From Arthrobacter sp. H5 (GTDB lineage: Bacteria; Actinomycetota; Actinomycetes; Actinomycetales; Micrococcaceae), in assembly GCF_000520595.1 (NCBI RefSeq), contig NZ_KI915000.1:104845-165383 (forward strand): a stretch of 60,539 nucleotides of DNA, given 5' to 3'. Positions 8,264-16,142 of the stretch are shown here, piece after piece (the stretch's first letter is position 1; each line of letters begins with the position of its first letter). Both the position numbers and the translations under genes were made by a program. The notes beneath the pieces are model-generated. The model was given only the letters and a program-made list of their open reading frames with translations, searched no databases and was not told the origin of the DNA.

Positions 8264-9150
8264 GCACCGCAACAGCACCCGCCCCCGAGACCGAGGCGCC
8301 CAAGCCGCCGTCGAACCGTCGCAGGAAGGTCACCCGCGGCGCATGGATCTCCTATGGCGTGCTCATAGCTTTGGCCCTGATCTATATCTTTCCGTTCCTG
8401 GTGCAGGTGGCCACGTCCTTCAAGTCCGAACCCGAAGCCGCGGAAAACCCATTAGGCCTGGTGCCGCAGCACTGGACCTTCGCGGCGTATGACCAACTGT
8501 TCGCCAATTCGGACTTCCCCATCTGGGGAATGAACTCCTTCATTGTCACGGTGTTTGTGACCCTCGGCAGGGTGTTCTTCAACTCCCTGGCCGGTTACGC
8601 CTTGGCGCGGATAAATTTCCGCGGCCGCGCACTGGTGTTTGCGTTGTTGGTGGCGGTGATGGCGGTACCGGGTGTTGTACTGCTGATTCCCAAGTTTCTG
8701 GTGATCAACCAGTTGGGCATGTATGACTCCTACACCGGCATGATTTTGCCCTTGCTCGCCGACGCCGCCGGCGTGTTCATCATGAAAAACTTCTTTGAAT
8801 CCATCCCGGCAAGCGTGGAGGAACAGGCGCGGATTGACGGCGCAGGGACGTTCCGCACGTTCTGGTCCGTAGTGCTTCCCATGGCGCGGCCAGCGGTCAT
8901 GACCATTGTGATCCTGTCCTTCCAGGGATCGTGGAACGAGCTGAACCATTTCATCATTTCAACGCAGGACCCGGCGCTCACCACTCTCACCAAGGGCGTG
9001 GCCCAGCTGGCGTCCGGTCAACTGAGCCAGGGCACGCAGTATCCGCTGAAGCTGGCCGCAGCCGCGCTGATGACCATTCCGGTGGCCATCGTCTTCTTCA
9101 TTTTCCAGAAACGGATCATGAACGCTTCAGCGGGAGCGGTGAAGGAGTAA
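8260..9150 (+). CDS. Carbohydrate ABC transporter permease (MalG type)
   Basis: A 296-residue partner permease with six predicted transmembrane helices. Its EAA loop reads SVEEQARIDGAGTFRTFWSV then VLPMARPAVMT, as in MalG-type subunits. The operon ends here without an ATP-binding subunit, so the importer must borrow one; the SugC/MsmK-type ATPase at 37563-38873 is the only candidate in the window. The gene converges on the epimerase, with 13 nt between stops. Confidence 0.92.
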   Translation: MSTATAPAPETEAPKPPSNRRRKVTRGAWISYGVLIALALIYIFPFLVQVATSFKSEPEAAENPLGLVPQHWTFAAYDQLFANSDFPIWGMNSFIVTVFVTLGRVFFNSLAGYALARINFRGRALVFALLVAVMAVPGVVLLIPKFLVINQLGMYDSYTGMILPLLADAAGVFIMKNFFESIPASVEEQARIDGAGTFRTFWSVVLPMARPAVMTIVILSFQGSWNELNHFIISTQDPALTTLTKGVAQLASGQLSQGTQYPLKLAAAALMTIPVAIVFFIFQKRIMNASAGAVKE

Positions 9151-9163
9151 GCCTCCAGCCCGG

Positions 9164-10201
9164 CTATTTGCTGGGGTGCAGCAGTGGCGAGCCTTTCAGC
9201 CCCGATCCGCTGTCTATGCCGTCCAGCACTTGCCGGATGGCGTCAATCGAGGTGTACTCCGGTTTCCAGCCCAGCACCGCGCGCGCGTGGTCGGTATTCA
9301 TGACGGGAGCCTGGGCAGCCATGTCTATCCAGCCGGGATCGGTGGTCTGTAACCGCAGCGTCCACGACGCCGCCACCAGGGAACGCAGGAGCGGAACCGG
9401 GATATTCAGCACACGGCGCGCGCCAAGGATGCCCGCAACCAGCTCCGGGGTGAGCACCGGGTTTGCCGCAATGTTGAAGGCCCCGCTGGCCCGGTGGCTG
9501 ACGGCCAGCCAGTAGGCCTGGGCCACGTCGTCAACGTGCACCGCCTGGAAGACAAGCTGGGCGGGAATGGGCAGCACCTGCAGCAGCCCCAGCCGCTTCA
9601 CCAGCCCCTTGGGTACAAGCGGACCGAGGAAATAGCGGCCTATTTCACTGCCTGCTTCGGTGTTGAAGCTCAGCCCGGGCCGAAGCCGCGCAACGGGAAT
9701 CTCGGGGTAGTTCGTCTCGAACTCGTCCAGCAGCTCCTCCTGTGCGGCTTTGAAGCGGCTGTAGTGGGAGGACGCGATCCCGCTGGTTGGCCAGGTCTCG
9801 TCCACCGTCTCATCCTTAGGCGCGGGACTGTAGGCAGCCACGGAGGAGGCGCAGACAAAGTGCCTTACGCCGGCGTCGGCCGCCGCGCGCAGCGCATTCT
9901 GGGTGCCAATGACGTTGGTCCGGTGCATCGCTGCTTCGTCGCGGTTCGGCTGGATTGCCCAGGCCAGATGTACGACGGCGTCAGCCCCTTCCAGCGCAGT
10001 AGTCAGGTTGGTGCGGCCACGGTCGGTGCCCACGTCGGCGCTGTGCCACTCGACGCCGGAATAGGGCTCCTGGTCCGTGGACGGCAGACGCCGCGCGATT
10101 CCGACGATGCTGATCGATGGATCTTCCTGGGCCGCGAGCCGTAGCCGGCGCAGCAAGGCCGTGCCCACGTTTCCCGTTGCCCCGATGACAGCTATTCGCA
10201 T
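9164..10201 (-). CDS. NAD-dependent epimerase/dehydratase (extended SDR)
   Basis: A 345-residue extended short-chain dehydrogenase/reductase. The N-terminal dinucleotide-binding motif is IAVIGATGNVGTALL; VVHLAW and VCASSVAAY follow. The catalytic Tyr-Lys pair is visible as SSHYSRFKAAQE (YxxxK spacing). Substrates of such proteins are nucleotide sugars or other hydroxy/keto compounds; nothing here narrows it. The ATG has AAAGGA about 8 nt upstream. It diverges from the YihY-like gene across a 166-bp intergenic region. Confidence 0.88.
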   Translation of the reverse strand: MRIAVIGATGNVGTALLRRLRLAAQEDPSISIVGIARRLPSTDQEPYSGVEWHSADVGTDRGRTNLTTALEGADAVVHLAWAIQPNRDEAAMHRTNVIGTQNALRAAADAGVRHFVCASSVAAYSPAPKDETVDETWPTSGIASSHYSRFKAAQEELLDEFETNYPEIPVARLRPGLSFNTEAGSEIGRYFLGPLVPKGLVKRLGLLQVLPIPAQLVFQAVHVDDVAQAYWLAVSHRASGAFNIAANPVLTPELVAGILGARRVLNIPVPLLRSLVAASWTLRLQTTDPGWIDMAAQAPVMNTDHARAVLGWKPEYTSIDAIRQVLDGIDSGSGLKGSPLLHPSK

Positions 10202-10285
10202 GAAGTTGAGTCCTTTTATCGTCAGTGCCGTGCCTGCAGTGGCTGGACCGCACTCAGAGCGCCGTGGCGATTTTGCGGACCTCAG

Positions 10286-10303
10286 TCAACAGTAAACTGT
10301 TGA
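10286..10303. promoter_or_regulatory. Operator-like palindrome in a divergent intergenic region
   Basis: TCAACAGT-AA-ACTGTTGA is a perfect 8-bp inverted repeat. It overlaps the TTGAAC -35 hexamer of the rightward promoter candidate, so a bound regulator could block it. The regulator is not identified. Confidence 0.45.
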
Positions 10304-10329
10304 ACCCCTATTGCCATAGTAAGTATCCT
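10300..10329 (+). promoter_or_regulatory. Candidate promoter of the YihY-copper-protein operon
   Basis: TTGAAC (10300-10305), an 18-bp spacer and TATCCT (10324-10329) resemble a housekeeping promoter. It lies about 40 nt before the start codon at 10368. Confidence 0.45.
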
Positions 10330-10367
10330 TATGGTTCCGTTGGGGGAGCACGTTACCGGGAGGCACC

Positions 10368-11468
10368 ATGAACAAGAAGAGCCCTGCCGACGCTGATTCT
10401 CCTGAAGCGGCCACGCAGGCGAAGGCGGCAGTCAGCCCCGCTCCGGATGATCCGCGCAAACCTGACGATCCGACGGATATCCGTCGGCCAGCGTGGGGGT
10501 ATGTCTTCAAAAGGACGCTGCGGGAATTCAGCAAGGACCAGTGCACCGACATCGCGGCAAGCCTCACCTATTACGCGGTGCTCTCGATCTTCCCGGCACT
10601 GCTGGCTCTGGTATCCATCCTCGGTGTGGTGGGTCAGGTTGAAGCGACCACCGCTCAGCTGGTGACCATTGTTGACGGCGTGGCGCCGGGCGCCGACACT
10701 GCGCTACTTGAATCAACGGTGCAGCAGCTGGCTTCGTCGTCCACGGCGGGGCTGACCCTTGTAGTCGGCATTCTGGGCGCCGTGTGGTCCGCCTCCGGGT
10801 ATGTTGGCGCGTTTGGCCGGGCCATGAACCGCGTGTACGAGGTGGAGGAGGGCCGCCCGTTCTGGAAGCTGCGCCCCACCATGCTTGGCGTGACGGTGGT
10901 GGTGCTGCTGCTTGTGGTGCTGATGGCGTTACTGCTGGTGCTTTCCGGGCCGGTGGCGGAGTCGGTGGGCAACGCCATCGGGCTTGGTGCAACGGCCCTG
11001 CTGGTGTGGAACATAGCCAAGTGGCCGGTGCTGGTGGCATTCGCCGTCGTGATGATTGCACTTCTTTACCACTGGTCACCCAACCTGCAGCAGCCAAAGT
11101 TCAAGTGGACTAGTCTGGGCGCATTCATTGCCCTGCTGGTCATGGCGGTGACCACCACGGGCTTCGCGTTCTACGTGGCGAACTTCAGCAGCTACGGCGC
11201 AACCTACGGAGCGATCGCCGGCGTGATAGTCCTGCTGCTGTGGTTGTGGCTGATCAATTTGTCACTGCTGTTCGGCGCCGAGTTCGACGCCGAGCTTGAG
11301 CGGGGGCGCCAACTGCAGGCAGGTATTGAAGCCGAGGAAACCATCCAGTTGCCGCCGCGGGACACCAAGCAGAGCCGAAAGAAGCGGGACAAGGAGCTCA
11401 TGGACATTGAGAATGGCCGGGAACTTCGCAGAAAATACGGAAGACAAAAGGAACGGAGTAAGTCATGA
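10368..11468 (+). CDS. YihY/BrkB-family inner-membrane protein
   Basis: A 366-residue protein with a hydrophilic N-terminus (1-50), about six transmembrane helices and a basic Lys/Arg-rich C-terminal tail (about 320-366). The segment DIAASLTYYAVLSIFPALLALVS (given here only as its start and end) and WSASGYVGAFGRAMNRVYEV are characteristic of the YihY/BrkB family, once misnamed RNase BN. The molecular function is unsettled. ATG 10368 has GGGAGG about 5 nt upstream. The stop overlaps the next gene's start by 4 nt. Confidence 0.9.
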   Translation: MNKKSPADADSPEAATQAKAAVSPAPDDPRKPDDPTDIRRPAWGYVFKRTLREFSKDQCTDIAASLTYYAVLSIFPALLALVSILGVVGQVEATTAQLVTIVDGVAPGADTALLESTVQQLASSSTAGLTLVVGILGAVWSASGYVGAFGRAMNRVYEVEEGRPFWKLRPTMLGVTVVVLLLVVLMALLLVLSGPVAESVGNAIGLGATALLVWNIAKWPVLVAFAVVMIALLYHWSPNLQQPKFKWTSLGAFIALLVMAVTTTGFAFYVANFSSYGATYGAIAGVIVLLLWLWLINLSLLFGAEFDAELERGRQLQAGIEAEETIQLPPRDTKQSRKKRDKELMDIENGRELRRKYGRQKERSKS

Positions 11469-11875
11469 GCCACATTAAGAGCATGATCGACGCCCACCCC
11501 AAGCAGGCCGGTGACCTTCCGGCTGATCAACTGGCGCAGGCCATCAAGGCATGCCTGGACTGCGTTGCCGTGTGCGGCAGTTGCGCCGACGCCTGCCTGG
11601 CGGAAGAAGGCATTGAGGAACTGCGGCACTGTATTCGCACCGACCAGGACTGCGCGGACATCTGTCTGGCCACGGCACGGATGCTGCAACGGCAGGGCGG
11701 ACACCATACCGCTGTGCTGCGGCCACTTCTGGAGGCCTGCGTCGCAGCCTGCCGTAACTGCGCTGACGAGTGCGAGCGGCACGCCGGCATGCACGAGCAC
11801 TGCCGCATCTGCGCCGAACACTGCCGCAGGTGCGAAGAAGCTTGTGCGGCGTTGCTGGTGGCGTTGTCCAACTAA
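11465..11875 (+). CDS. Cysteine-rich four-helix-bundle copper-binding protein
   Basis: A 136-residue small protein with 17 cysteines and several histidines in repeated CxxC/CxxxC patterns (CLDCVAVCGSCADAC, EACVAACRNCADEC, EHCRICAEHCRRCEEAC). This matches the four-helix-bundle copper-storage (Csp/DUF326-like) family, where cysteines inside the bundle bind many Cu(I) ions. No signal peptide is seen, so it should be cytosolic. It overlaps the end of the YihY-like gene and is probably translated with it, a partner not expected from copper handling alone. Confidence 0.88.
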   Translation: MSHIKSMIDAHPKQAGDLPADQLAQAIKACLDCVAVCGSCADACLAEEGIEELRHCIRTDQDCADICLATARMLQRQGGHHTAVLRPLLEACVAACRNCADECERHAGMHEHCRICAEHCRRCEEACAALLVALSN

Positions 11876-11877
11876 CC

Positions 11878-11950
11878 CATCGACTCTCCCCAAAATGACC
11901 CTTTCAGCTTCATTTTGGGGTTGAGAAGGTCATTTTGGGGAGAGTCGATG
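11878..11950. repeat. 23-bp perfect inverted repeat with an extra core copy in the loop
   Basis: Positions 11878-11900 and 11928-11950 are exact reverse complements (23 bp) separated by 27 nt. The loop holds a further direct copy of the core CATTTTGGGG at 11911-11920, so the left arm can pair with either of two partners. It starts 3 nt after the copper-protein stop and may terminate transcription, but size and structure suggest a dispersed palindromic element. Confidence 0.85.
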
Positions 11951-11988
11951 AAGCGGTCCGGGCCACCAGCGAGGATTAAGGTAATCAG

Positions 11989-12975
11989 ATGAGCGATTCC
12001 GAGAACAGCACCAACGGCAGCTACGTCGACGCCGGTCAAGAGTTCACACGCGACACCGCCTACATCGAAACCCGGATCACACGCGACGGCGCTGACGGAT
12101 TTCCCGTCGAGGCCGGCCGCTACCGGCTCATCGCCGCGCGGGCATGTCCCTGGGCGAACCGCGCCATCATCGTGCGGCGGCTGCTGGGACTTGAGGACGC
12201 CATTTCGCTGGGCACCCCCGGACCCACCCATGACAAGCGATCCTGGAAGTTTGACTTGGATCCCAGCGGCAAGGACCCGGTTCTTGGCATAGAGCGGCTG
12301 CAGGATGCCTACTTCAGGCGGGATCCCGATTACCCCAAGGGGATTACTGTGCCTGCAATAGTCGACACTCGCTCGGGTGCTGTGGTGACCAACAATTTCC
12401 CCCAGATCACCCTCGACTTTTCGTCTGAATGGCAGGAGTTCCACCGCGAGGGAGCCCCGGACCTGTACCCGGAAGCACTGCGTGCTGAGATCGAACAGGT
12501 CAACAAGCGCGTTTTCACCGAAGTGAACAATGGTGTTTATCGCTGCGGGTTCGCCGGTTCGCAGGAGGCGTACAACGACGCATACGACCGTCTGTTCGCG
12601 GCCCTGGACTGGCTGGAAGAACGGCTCATGCGACAGCGGTTCCTGGTGGGTGACACCATCACGGAAGCCGACGTGCGGCTCTTCACTACGCTGGTGCGTT
12701 TTGACCCGGTGTATCACGGGCACTTCAAGTGCAACCGCAACAAACTCACCGAGATGCCGGCACTGTGGGGCTACGCCCGCGACCTGTTCCAGACACCCGG
12801 ATTCGGCGACACCGTGGATTTTGACCAGATCAAAAAGCACTATTACGTGGTCCACGAGGACATCAACCCCACCGGAATCGTGCCCAAGGGACCCGATCTG
12901 GCGAACTGGCACAGCGCGCACGGACGGGAGCGGCTGGGCGCGAGGCCCTTTGGGGACGGCACCCCGCCCGTCTGA
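11989..12975 (+). CDS. Glutathione S-transferase-like protein (glutathionyl-hydroquinone reductase type)
   Basis: A 328-residue protein with the GST-xi architecture: an N-terminal thioredoxin-like domain with active-site RACPWANR (Cys53-Pro54-Trp55), then an all-helical C-terminal domain with long insertions. In characterised relatives the Cys removes a thiol from quinone or aryl conjugates. Actinobacteria normally use mycothiol rather than glutathione, so a mycothionyl substrate is probable here (inference). The ATG at 11989 follows a weak GAGGATTAAGG region. It lies between the large inverted repeat and the iron-regulated operon. Confidence 0.87.
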   Translation: MSDSENSTNGSYVDAGQEFTRDTAYIETRITRDGADGFPVEAGRYRLIAARACPWANRAIIVRRLLGLEDAISLGTPGPTHDKRSWKFDLDPSGKDPVLGIERLQDAYFRRDPDYPKGITVPAIVDTRSGAVVTNNFPQITLDFSSEWQEFHREGAPDLYPEALRAEIEQVNKRVFTEVNNGVYRCGFAGSQEAYNDAYDRLFAALDWLEERLMRQRFLVGDTITEADVRLFTTLVRFDPVYHGHFKCNRNKLTEMPALWGYARDLFQTPGFGDTVDFDQIKKHYYVVHEDINPTGIVPKGPDLANWHSAHGRERLGARPFGDGTPPV

Positions 12976-13033
12976 TACCCGAGCGACCGTTCTGATAATT
13001 AGGCAACAGAAGCGTTTCCTAATCCCGGGAAAC

Positions 13034-13052
13034 ATAGGCTAGCCTTACTTAA
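13034..13052. promoter_or_regulatory. DtxR/IdeR-type iron box
   Basis: ATAGGCTAGCCTTACTTAA matches the 19-bp DtxR/IdeR consensus TTAGGTTAGCCTAACCTAA at 15 of 19 positions. It lies 28 nt before the first fecCD start, where bound Fe(II)-regulator would block transcription. The match was counted by eye. Confidence 0.7.
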
Positions 13053-13079
13053 GTCGGAACAGGACCAAGGGAGGCGTGC

Positions 13080-14138
13080 GTGGCGGTTGATGCTGTAGCT
13101 GCTCCTGTGAGGAGCCCCCGGGCGGTTCCGGGCGGCAAGTCGGTCAAGGTGCACCGCGGCTGGAAACTACTGGCCGCCGTCGTCGTGCTTGTACTGATCA
13201 GTAGTGCTTCCCTGGCCTTCGGTGCCCGGGCCGTCAGCTTTGAAACCCTGATTCAGGCACTCACGCAGTTCGACCCCGCCAACGGTGATCACGCCGTCGT
13301 TCTTTCGCGAATTCCACGCACTGTGACCGGGCTCCTGGTTGGTGCAGCCCTGGGAGTCGCCGGTGCAGCCATGCAGGGAGTTGCCCGCAATCCACTCGCC
13401 GACCCCGGCATCCTCGGGGTCAACGCGGGTGCCGCGCTCGCCGTGGTGCTGGGAATCTACGTTCTCGGGGTCACCGAGGTCACCGGCTACATCTGGTTTG
13501 CATTTGTCGGTGCCGCAGCCGCAGCCGCCCTCGTCTACGCCGTGGCCAGTCTGGGGCGGGAGGGCGCTACACCCATTAAGCTGGCGATCGCGGGCGCCGC
13601 ACTCACGGCCGGGCTGAGCAGCCTTATGAACGCCGTGCTGGTATCCAGCAGGCAGACGTTCGACAGTTTTCGGTTTTGGCAGGTGGGGTCCGTGGCCGGG
13701 CGTGGCTGGGACATCATTCTGCCGGCTGTACCGTTCCTTGCTGCCGGCCTTGTCCTGACGCTGCTTACCGGCCGGGTGCTGAACAATCTCTCACTGGGCG
13801 ATGATATTGCCCGCGGACTCGGCCAGAAGGTTGCGCTGTCGCGGGCAGTCGCTGCCCTCGGCGTCGTCGTGCTCTGTGGTGCTGCCACTGCTGTTGCCGG
13901 GCCCATAGCATTTGTGGGGTTGGTGATACCGCACCTGGTCCGGGCGTTCACCGGCCCCGATTACCGCTGGATTCTTCCGTTCTCGCTGGTTTTCGCGCCC
14001 ATGCTGCTGCTCGGCGCGGACATCATCGGCCGCGTGATCCTGCCTCCAGCAGAGGTCCAGGTTGGCATCATGACGGCGGTCATCGGAGCGCCGGTCTTCA
14101 TCTGGCTGGTGCGTCGGCGGAAGCTGGCCCAGCTGTGA
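13080..14138 (+). CDS. FecCD-family iron-siderophore ABC transporter permease
   Basis: A 352-residue polytopic protein with about nine hydrophobic segments. Family landmarks are IPRTVTGLLVGAALGVAGAAMQG, quoted as IPRTVTGLLVG then GVAGAAMQGV, NPLADPGILGVNAGAA and GPIAFVGLVIPHLVR, the last near the ATPase-contact region. GTG 13080 has GGGAGG about 5 nt upstream. It is first in a four-gene overlapping operon after the iron box. No solute-binding protein gene is present, so the ligand-capture subunit must be elsewhere. Confidence 0.93.
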   Translation: MAVDAVAAPVRSPRAVPGGKSVKVHRGWKLLAAVVVLVLISSASLAFGARAVSFETLIQALTQFDPANGDHAVVLSRIPRTVTGLLVGAALGVAGAAMQGVARNPLADPGILGVNAGAALAVVLGIYVLGVTEVTGYIWFAFVGAAAAAALVYAVASLGREGATPIKLAIAGAALTAGLSSLMNAVLVSSRQTFDSFRFWQVGSVAGRGWDIILPAVPFLAAGLVLTLLTGRVLNNLSLGDDIARGLGQKVALSRAVAALGVVVLCGAATAVAGPIAFVGLVIPHLVRAFTGPDYRWILPFSLVFAPMLLLGADIIGRVILPPAEVQVGIMTAVIGAPVFIWLVRRRKLAQL

Positions 14139-15172
14139 GCGCCGCCACCACTGAGGTCATCATCGCTTCGGCCCGCGGTCAGCAGGGCACTGCGCGTAGA
14201 AGGAAACTGGCCGCACTGGCTGCGTTGATCTTTGTGCTGTTCGCCGTCACTGTCCTGCTGGGCCGCTATACGGTGACCATTCCGGACTTTTTCCGCATCC
14301 TTGGCGGAGCGGACATTCCCGGTGCCAGTTTCATTGTCATGGAAAACAAGCTTCCGCGGGCGGTCATTGGCGTGCTGGTGGGCTGTGCGTTTGGCGTGGC
14401 CGGGGCTGTCTTCCAGACCATGCTGCGGAATCCGCTGGCAAGCCCCGACATCATCGGAATCAGCTACGGAGCCAGCGCATCGGCCGTCGCGGCGATTGTG
14501 TTGTTCGGCGCCTCGGGGCTGGTGGTTTCCGGTGCGGCGCTGCTGGGTGCGTTGGCTGTTGCACTGGCCATTTACGCTATTTCACGCCGTGGAGGAGTAG
14601 GCGGCTATCGGCTGATCCTCGTGGGCATCGGCTTCTCGGCGGTGTTGCACGCCTGCGTGAACTTTCTGCTGACACGCACAGACATCACCGTTGCAGGTGA
14701 AGCCCTGATCTGGCTGAACGGGTCGCTCAACTCCAGCAACTGGGACCGGGCCACTGTGCTGGTCCTGGCACTCGCCGTACTGCTTCCGGCCGTTGCCGCT
14801 CTTTCCCGCAACCTCCGCGGCCTGGAACTCGGGGATGACACCGCGGCTGGCCTCGGCGTTCCGGTGGAACGGTCGCGGCTTGGCCTGATCATTGTGGGGG
14901 TTGGACTGGCGGCTGTTGCTACGGCGGCCGCCGGGCCCGTTGCTTTCATAGCCTTCCTTTCAGGCCCAATTGCCCGCCGGATCCTCACGGGACACAATTC
15001 GTTGGTGGCCGCCGGTCTGACCGGCGCCGCTATTGTTCTTGCCGCCGACTTTGTCGGGGCCAACCTGATTCCAGACGTTTCCCTGCCGGTCGGAGTGATC
15101 ACGGGTGTGCTCGGCGCTCCGTTCCTCCTCTGGCTGCTGGTAACGTCCAACCGTTCCGGCCAAGGAGGCTGA
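14135..15172 (+). CDS. FecCD-family iron-siderophore ABC transporter permease, second subunit
   Basis: A 345-residue FecCD permease paralogous to the upstream one; the two would form the heterodimeric channel. Motifs: NKLPRAVIGVLVG, NPLASPDIIGISYGA, AAAGPVAFIAFLSGPIARRI. The GTG start overlaps the previous stop (GTGA). The ATPase gene follows after 1 nt. Confidence 0.93.
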   Translation: MSAATTEVIIASARGQQGTARRRKLAALAALIFVLFAVTVLLGRYTVTIPDFFRILGGADIPGASFIVMENKLPRAVIGVLVGCAFGVAGAVFQTMLRNPLASPDIIGISYGASASAVAAIVLFGASGLVVSGAALLGALAVALAIYAISRRGGVGGYRLILVGIGFSAVLHACVNFLLTRTDITVAGEALIWLNGSLNSSNWDRATVLVLALAVLLPAVAALSRNLRGLELGDDTAAGLGVPVERSRLGLIIVGVGLAAVATAAAGPVAFIAFLSGPIARRILTGHNSLVAAGLTGAAIVLAADFVGANLIPDVSLPVGVITGVLGAPFLLWLLVTSNRSGQGG

Positions 15173-15173
15173 A

Positions 15174-16142
15174 ATGTCATTAGAGGCGCAAGACCTGACG
15201 TTGTCCTATGACGAACGCACTGTGGTCGAAGGACTCTCGGTGGAGCTCCCGGCCGGCAAGGTAACGGTGATTGTCGGTGCGAACGCGTGCGGCAAGTCCA
15301 CGCTGCTGCGCGGCTTGGCGCGCCTGCTGAAACCCGCTGCGGGCACCGTCATGCTGGATGGGAAGGACATCCACTCGCTGTCCACCCGCGCCGTCGCCAG
15401 AACCCTTGGCCTGCTTCCCCAAACACCCGTGGCACCGGACGGGATTACGGTGGCCGATCTCGTGGGCCGCGGCCGCTACCCCCACCAGGGCTGGTTCAGA
15501 CAGTGGAAACCAGAGGACGACGACGCCGTCGCTTCCGCTCTGCAGGCCACCGACACGCTGGAACTTATCGACCGGAACGTGGATGAACTCTCCGGCGGGC
15601 AGCGCCAGCGGGTGTGGATTGCCATGGCGCTGGCCCAGCAGACCGACATACTCCTGCTGGATGAGCCAACAACGTTCCTCGACGTCACCCACCAGATCGA
15701 AGTGCTGGACCTCATCACCGACCTCAACCGCAGGGCAGGCACCACGGTGGCCATCGTCCTGCATGACCTGAATCTCGCGGCGCGCTACGCCGACCACCTG
15801 ATCGCCATGAAAGGCGGCCGCATCGTGGCGGAGGGCACCCCGGCCGAGGTGGTCACGGAGGCAAACGTCGACAGTATCTTCGGGTTGCGGTCGAGGGTGC
15901 TGCCGGACCCCGTATCGGGGACTCCCATGGTTGTGCCCATCGGGCGGCACGGCACATTTAACGCAGGACCGGTGACCGTGTCTCCGCGCGCTTCGCTTGG
16001 TCGACAACCGGACTCTGAGGACCCGGACTCTCCGGTGACCGGCCAAGGGCCGCCAGGCCCGCGTGGAGATCGGCCAACGCAGGGCTACCTGCCCAACCCC
16101 CAGGACGAAATCCCGGCAACGAACATGGAGAAGGCATCGTGA
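15174..16142 (+). CDS. Iron-siderophore ABC transporter ATP-binding protein with C-terminal tail
   Basis: A 322-residue ATPase. Walker A is GANACGKST (about 38-46), the signature LSGGQRQR is near 138-145, Walker B is ILLLDEPTTFLD and the switch His lies in VLHDLNLA. This completes a FepC/FecE-type unit with the two permeases. FecE-type ATPases are usually 255-275 residues; this one adds about 55 Pro/Gly/Asp-rich residues after 265 with no recognised domain. Its TGA overlaps the start of the siderophore-interacting protein. Confidence 0.93.
   Translation: MSLEAQDLTLSYDERTVVEGLSVELPAGKVTVIVGANACGKSTLLRGLARLLKPAAGTVMLDGKDIHSLSTRAVARTLGLLPQTPVAPDGITVADLVGRGRYPHQGWFRQWKPEDDDAVASALQATDTLELIDRNVDELSGGQRQRVWIAMALAQQTDILLLDEPTTFLDVTHQIEVLDLITDLNRRAGTTVAIVLHDLNLAARYADHLIAMKGGRIVAEGTPAEVVTEANVDSIFGLRSRVLPDPVSGTPMVVPIGRHGTFNAGPVTVSPRASLGRQPDSEDPDSPVTGQGPPGPRGDRPTQGYLPNPQDEIPATNMEKAS

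Noticed and set aside
10286-10567. 93-codon minus-strand frame across the epimerase/YihY gap
   Set aside because: Covers the YihY start and promoter, has no motif and no ribosome site.
11878-11950. Ordinary rho-independent terminator
   Set aside because: It may act as one, but the 23-bp perfect arms, the 27-nt loop with a third core copy and no T-run are unusual, so it is listed as a repeat.
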